Positions 57,571-64,000 of a DNA stretch of 64,000 nt are shown here, one piece after another; positions within the stretch are counted from its first letter, which is position 1, and each line of letters begins with the position of its first letter. This DNA comes from Misgurnus anguillicaudatus (lineage: Eukaryota; Chordata; Actinopteri; Cypriniformes; Cobitidae), in assembly GCF_027580225.2 (NCBI RefSeq), contig NC_073346.2:2003001-2067000 (forward strand), in the 5' to 3' direction. Both the position numbers and the translations under genes were made by a program. The notes beneath the pieces were generated by a model, which worked only from the letters and a program-made list of their open reading frames with translations, was not told the DNA's origin and did no database searches.

Positions 57571-59180
57571 TCATCTGGTTACTAGGTCAAACCTGATGAG
57601 GAGGTGCTGCCTGGTGTCCCTTTATCTCCGGAAGCAACAGAGAAATAGATCTTATTTTTATAGGCGGAGGATATATTAACAGCAGGGTAAAGGCTTGAAA
57701 TAAACTCGTGATGTGGCGTTTTAATCTTGAGCTATATATTTAATTACAAAGGTACTGCAGCCTTGTAGATCACTGTATGAAATAATGCAACTGAACATAT
57801 TTTAGGTCAAAACTTTAAATAGTAGGTTGAATTGACTAAAAAAGTTTTAACTTCATGATGCATTTTTTTTACAGTGCATCTACAACATTACACTTCATGT
57901 GAAACACAACAGGCAATCATTTAAGCCCTAGAGTAAAACTTAAAACATGTTTTAAAATAATCTTGTGCCTTTTGTAAGGAATTTGAATACCACCAATAAA
58001 TACATAAATAACCTACTGTAAATCAGTATCTTTTGCATGTTTTACAAAATTAATTTATTATTAAAATAAATCCAATAAATGTCAAAACAACTTTGTCCAT
58101 CTCATCTTACATGAATAAGTGGGTCTGGACCACAGATCAGTGCTCCTACTAGCGGTAAGACAATGTTACTGCAATTTAAAACATTGACCTAAATGTAAAT
58201 ACAGTAGCATGTGTGACCACAGTGGGGTGCAAATATCCAGAAAATTTCTTTAGTACACAAGATATATAGCTCTTATGTGTCAATTATCGTGATTTCAATT
58301 GTTACCTTTTAAGTTTATGGTAAAAATAATGTTTAATGTGTTCTCTGTTTTGTAATGCAACTATTCAATATACAATAAATCGTGCTGATAATTATAGTAA
58401 CAAGTACTGTCCTTCAAAGTTTACTTCTCATCCTAAGCTCATCTTCAAGCACACCTGAAGCAGTTATAGACAGGTTGGTGTGTCTGATAATAGATGAAGC
58501 TAAACACTACAAATTAAACACTACACTCTATAAACATATATATTCAAGATTTACCAATTCAAATACTGTACATTTATCGTTCAAAACAAGAACTCAGAAA
58601 AACAGATAGTTTTAGTTTAATTGGATAAAACGAATGGGACCTATGTTATTCATAATTCATTTATTCAATTTACTTTAGGGTAGGTCTGCTATTCGTACCA
58701 AAGTTTTACATTTTATTTCAATCATCTGCCAGATAAAATCCCACCAGATGATCCCAACACATTACCAGCAAAGACTCAAAGAGAGACCATTTTCATTGTT
58801 TTTTAGCACTTACATTGGGGAATACACACAAAATAGCCTACAGTGATAAAGAAAGATCAGTTCTTCAGTTAGTTTCACTAACTGGTTGGCGGATCAACAA
58901 AATTCCAATCAAGTTCATAGTTCCCTAACCAGGGCCAATACAATCTCTGGTTGCAATCTCCTCCATTTAATTAACACAATTACTGTAAATTATTAAATTA
59001 AACAATCTTATTATAGGTTATTATGGTATCTGTAATAGAGATCATTTTTTATTTAAGAGGGGTAACTGTAAAAAAAATCAATAAACATAATGTTCATTAA
59101 AAATGTGATACATATTTTATTTGCAAAGTTTAAATAAAAATGATTTTAAATGTGGGTTAACAAACATAGTCATTTGTCCA
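57571..59180. other. gene-free AT-rich region
   Basis: No exon, splice-bounded frame or clear transposon end was recognised on either strand. Confidence 0.45.
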
Positions 59181-59246
59181 TTTGTCTGATTGTACTCGAC
59201 GAATAAAAAGTTAAGATTGAAAGTTTGTGTTAATAACAGAGTGAAT

Positions 59247-59270
59247 GATGATGATGATGATGATGATGAG
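59247..59270. repeat. (GAT)n microsatellite
   Basis: Seven to eight GAT units, within the GC-richer segment upstream of the possible first exon ending at 59752. Confidence 0.9.
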
Positions 59271-59734
59271 AGCTGCTGGCTGGCTGGTGAATGTGATGTA
59301 CTGACATCAGACGCGTCATTATTCAGCAGAGCCGCTATTCACAGAGTTCAGTCCCGTTACCCCATTAACATTCAGACCCAGTCAGAGAGACAGAGAGAGA
59401 GAAAGTAAGAAGACATTATCCAGCACAGAGAGACATCGACTGAATAGACACTAAACAGACAGTATAGGGTGTGTAAGTTTATCGATGTGAAGATGTAAAG
59501 TTGTAGCTATGTGTGTATGAAGGAGTGAGAGTAATGTGACGAGCGCGAGTGTATGTTTTGACCTGATTTCGTGTTGAGAGATTGGGAGATATAGGGTGAG
59601 GGGTGGACGGGGGATTTAGTGCATTGCTGGGTCAAACAAACTACCCCCACCATTGAAGAGGAAAGTAAAGGAAAGGAAAAGTGCAGCGACTGGAAAGAAG
59701 AGGAAAAAAACTGATCAGACAAAGCGAAGAAGAA

Positions 59735-59752
59735 ATGATGAACAGAGAAAAG
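59735..59752 (+). other. possible first coding exon of an unidentified gene
   Basis: ATGATGAACAGAGAAAAG is followed by a consensus donor GTAAGAAA at 59753. Upstream (59280-59730) is a purine-rich, locally GC-richer sequence with TGACATCAGACGCGTCA, plausible as a promoter and 5' UTR. The encoded start would be MMNREK. No downstream exon was recognised before 64000, so the gene cannot be named and the exon may be spurious. Confidence 0.25.
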
Positions 59753-62700
59753 GTAAGAAATCCTCCAAATGATATAACATAGCAGATATATGCGCCGATA
59801 AATCTACAGTTTATATCGTTTATAAAGTCTGATTCAACGAATAATAAAACTATACAACTTTGAATTATTACACCACTGACATTTACTGAAAGATGTTATT
59901 CATCTCGTCTGCAAAGAAGCGGTAACATCTTTCAGAATGTAAATTACTGTCACGCTCTTTGAGTTAAATAATAGTTCAATAAAATTCATTAATAGTTTTG
60001 ATGTAGTTTATAGTTTGATGTGTTATTTTGACATTGTTAGGCTGGAGTTGTCTGTATAAATATTATTTGTTTAAATGTGTTGTTTTTTTTACAAATTTCG
60101 TTGTTTGATTAATTATCAATGACTGCATCTGCACTGTAAAAATATTCTTGTTGCACTTACATTTTTTAGTTTAATCAACTTTTCAATGAATTTAAACTTT
60201 CTTGACTAGCCATGAGTTGCTATAAATGATAAAAAATACAGTTTAATTAGCTTAAGTTATTATTATTTGTTATTATTAAACTTAAATTAAAATGACAGTG
60301 TGTGCACTGTTTAATATCATATGTGTAACATGTTTACTATTTAATCTTTAAATACAACCCATAGGGCTATGGATCACTACATTCATTAAAATGCAGACAA
60401 ACCAATATGCCAAAGTTCAGACACTTTACTTACCAACACAAGGAACAGGTGTTAGCAGAGAAATAGCACGAATTTTGGCTGTCATTTTTAGATTTAAATT
60501 TATGCATTTGGCAGAAGCTTTAATGCAATAACACACAAGTGTGGTCAATCAATACCAGGTGGAATTTTGAACAAATGTAAAACGACTTTATTTTCACTTT
60601 GAAAATATGGGAGTGCATTGTCACTCCTGACCCTCGGATGAAAGTAACACACAGTTGTGTCAGAAGTAACGCAACAGAACAAGATAGATTTTTGTGTTAC
60701 ACTTGTTTTTAGTAAATATAACATGACTATGACCTTGTTGATATGTAACTGCAACAATATCTTGTCCTTTATCTTTGCAAAACATAATTATGAAATTACA
60801 TTTTTAGTCTAAATTTCAGTTTTATTAAATGTTTCAAAAGGAACCTGACAGTACAAACTTTAATTGTTAAAAAATAAAACATTTTGAACACTATAAAATT
60901 AAATGAAATCAAATAAGAATAATATAAATGTTCAACAGAATGCAATAGTATTAGCAGCGGGACAAAAGTGTTACTTTCGACAAGAAAAATCTAATATACT
61001 TTTATTTTGAAAAACTCTAAGACGGTTTCATTTAGGATGTGTTAGAGCACTAAATAACATGTAGATTGATCTTTATGAAACCAAAACACAACACATTATA
61101 AGAAAAAAATAACAGCTTCAGGAATTTACATATCATGAGTAAAAACAGCCTTCTGGACCTACATGCGCAAAACAGTGAGGAAATAATGCGATATTTGTCA
61201 TCTCTGTCAAGGGTTACGTGCTAAAGATGCTGTCATAGTTTGGAATGCAAATATAGTCAGGGCTCTGAGAAAATCACGTTACTTTCGTCCCGCGTTACTT
61301 TTGCCCCAGTTCTCCCCTATGTGTGTTCCCTGAGAATCGAACCCATCACTTTTGCACAGTGAATGTACAGTAATGCTCTTTTAACTTCATTCACAGCACT
61401 TTGGTCCCAGAAAACTTTTATTAAATTGGCAAAGAGGCTTCTGTGTGAACACAAGCACTTTCCATAAATGTTCTGTGATCGCTCCCGTAAAGGGGATCTA
61501 CTGACATTGTCGTAACATTCATGGAAGCATTGTGTGTTCAAATGGCAGAAACAGTGCTTTAAGGGACATGCTATAGTGAGGATGCACGTGTCATCACAAC
61601 AAAAAGTTATGGTTCAGCTCTTCGAAACAGAGGAAATTAAATGAAAATTAACATTCACAATAGATAAATGGACTTTTGCACTGAAACTGAAATCATTTAG
61701 CAGCATAATAGCGCATCACACGCTCCTTATGATCTTATCATAAACAAATATGCACAAGCCCCAATGCTCGGTACATTTTGTATGTCTCCCTTATTTAACA
61801 CAGCTGATTAAAATCATCAGCTCATTAGCAGAGATCTCATTGAATTGAAGTGAGTCTGTCAGATAATAGAGACATACAAAATGTGCAAAGCAGTGGGGCT
61901 CTAGGACCAGGATTGAAAACCACTGGGTTAGAACATCTCTGTGTTGTGTAGGTTTCTTAACATATACTCTTATAAGATAACTTTTTTAAATTATTTCAAA
62001 TATAATTCTTTGCTGCCTTCATTTTTTGTGTAATCAAAAAAAAATTATAAGTCATTTCAACTTACTATTATTTATTATTTACAAGAGATGAGTTGTTCCA
62101 ACTTGTACAATGAAGTTGACATATTTTAACTATATTTTATCATTCATCTCAAGTCAAGATAAATAAGAGTAAGTTGAAATGACATATAAACAGGGCCTGA
62201 AGTTAACTTTTTTGACCAACAGCCACTGTGGCAGGTGGATTTAGCCTGAATAGTGAATGATAACACTGTCTTTATTGTATGAAGTAAATATAATTATTTT
62301 TTAGAGCTACAAAAGTGATTTTCTCTTTGTCTTGGGTTGTTTGATTAACATTAATGACACAGACTTAAGTAGGTTAATTGAGGTTACAGTCTCTTTAAGA
62401 GCAAATAAGCTCGGACTGTAATCTATACATAAACTTAAGACATAAAGAAATGTTTTTATTAGAAAAAGAATACTGTGAAGATCATTTTGTTTATATGTGC
62501 CCTGTCAAGAACAGAAAGAATTTATGTTCGCTTGTTTTTTAAACACGTCTCTCCTTGTGTGCACTATTGAGTGCCCTTAAACCCGCACACACACACAGAT
62601 GGAGGGGGAATTCCAAACTGCACACATAAACGCCCCACATACATGTCTGTGACATAAAATAAACTTTAGATACAGGGAGGAGAATGTGCTTGTCAGGATA

Positions 62701-64000
62701 TTTTGGGACTTTAATGATAAATAAGACTTGTGAACTGAAGAGGAACCATGAAAGATGTTTCTTTCAGGCTGATTATCTGTTTTAATATTACATGTATGTT
62801 ATCATTATGTAAACAGAAAATGAACAAAACAGTTGTAGTAAGCTGGAAGTGTTTTATAACAATGATATTTGAGGGATATGATCTCAGTTTACACTACAGT
62901 ATGGGTGAAATTCTAACTTTTTCCACAATAACAAATGTATGAGAGTGGTGTCTTGGTGTAAACACTGCTTTATTGTAAGTGATGGGTAATCCTGACTGGA
63001 ATGTTTTATTCGGAATATTTCCAGAGGGCGCGAGTTGTGTTTATTCAGTGCTTTGACTCTTGAGCTTGGTCTTGGGAAGCATTGTTCTCCTGCAGGGCAA
63101 AATGACCTATCAGACTCAATTTCATGAACTTCAGACATGCAATAACAATGTATTATGATGGCTTTGGCCAAACTCAGACTATTATATCACAAAAGGTTCA
63201 CTAATATGGGTGGCCCATGAAGTTATTTTGGCAAACCTTATCAAAATTATGAGGTCTTTATATAAGACAACTCATTTAAGGTTTTCAAAATGTTGTACCC
63301 TTTGAACTAAAGAATTATGATTTTAAATATGGCATATAAAATGTTCAAATCATATATCTTTTTACATATGTACACCTAGAAGTAGCATGCAAATCTTTAC
63401 AAATTCTTTGTAGACTGATTCAAACTTCAGGATGAGATTAAAGTTTAAAAAACTAACATATTTGCTTTGTATGGCTGAAATTCTTAGCATTAACAGTTTG
63501 AAGTAGATATTTATTATATTGTGCAAAAGTCTTAGGCCATCATGCCACCATTAGATTTGTTGTTTTTGCAATGTGATCATATATAATGATTTCTCAGTCT
63601 CTTTATTATAATACAACCAGAAAATTACTATGAAACAGCGTAAAGATATAAGCTGGAGTAAACTCCTCTTCCACTTGAGCAATAGCAGGAAACTGCAGGA
63701 TCCCTTAAACCTAAATGAAATGAAATCCTAATTTTTTAATTCTAATTCAAAAAAGCTCATGATGTGTTTAGTTCCAAGAGAGGTCACACTAAATAAGACA
63801 TTTAGTACAGACATATTTTCTGTTTGTATCTTAATAAAAAGAGTGAAAAATAAATATGGATGTATATTAAAACTTTGCTAAAACAACGAAGCTGGTAATG
63901 GTGGCATAAAGACTTTTATACAGTACTGTATTTTTATATATTTATTTACCCCAAATATTGAGTTGTTTTAAACCACTGTTGGGTCAAATATAAACATTGT
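59753..64000. other. AT-rich sequence without recognisable genes
   Basis: Possibly an intron of a plus-strand gene starting at 59735. No conserved protein segment or splice-bounded frame was found. CAGGGCCTGAAGTTAAC near 62192 resembles an hAT end but its partner was not located. Confidence 0.4.

Overview
The window is chromosomal DNA of a ray-finned fish. Three spliced vertebrate genes with GT-AG introns are interspersed with DNA transposons, TTAA-flanked miniature elements, Ty3/gypsy elements, an L2/CR1-type LINE and long CA, CT and GA microsatellites. The transposon mix resembles cyprinids such as zebrafish; this is inference from remembered repeat motifs, not from a search. No tRNA, rRNA or CRISPR array was found.

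Layout. Positions 1-30,265 are almost entirely transposon-derived. A minus-strand LINE (about 3.1-5.2 kb) is broken by a foldback element. Next to it lies a decayed Ty3/gypsy element A (5,209-16,918). Its 5' LTR is split by a TTAA miniature element and by a 4.8 kb element with 8-bp target duplications, which itself contains another hAT-like element. Element A has an 18-nt primer-binding site matching tRNA-Ser(GCT). A second, young Ty3/gypsy element B (20,316 onward) has one open gag-pol frame. A 10-nt match between its primer-binding region and its own predicted 5' RNA end suggests Tf1/sushi-type self-priming. The 3' end of B is replaced by a second copy of its own left flank plus an LTR with a proper target duplication: either a tandem rearrangement or two haplotypes joined by the assembler. 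A PIF/Harbinger-like element follows at 28.8-29.9 kb.

Host genes. At 30,321-31,945 (+) is a riboflavin transporter (SLC52 family, most like SLC52A3), with a 34-bp-arm hairpin in its presumed 3' UTR. At 33,719-42,687 (+) is a complete cytohesin-2 gene (ARF guanine-nucleotide exchange factor: coiled coil, Sec7, PH), including the 3-nt GAG microexon that switches the PH domain between diglycine and triglycine forms. At 48,392-52,905 (-) is a neuronal pentraxin-family gene, most like the neuronal pentraxin receptor. It has an unusual His/Asp-rich segment and an apparent GA instead of GT at one 5' splice site. A possible first exon of an unidentified plus-strand gene ends at 59,752; the remaining sequence to 64,000 shows no gene I can support.

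The three host genes do not form a pathway; they are ordinary chromosomal neighbours. The least routine signals are the element B self-priming layout and its duplicated flank, the cytohesin microexon, and the pentraxin gene's histidine-rich insert and non-canonical splice site. All coordinates and exon joins were read by eye.
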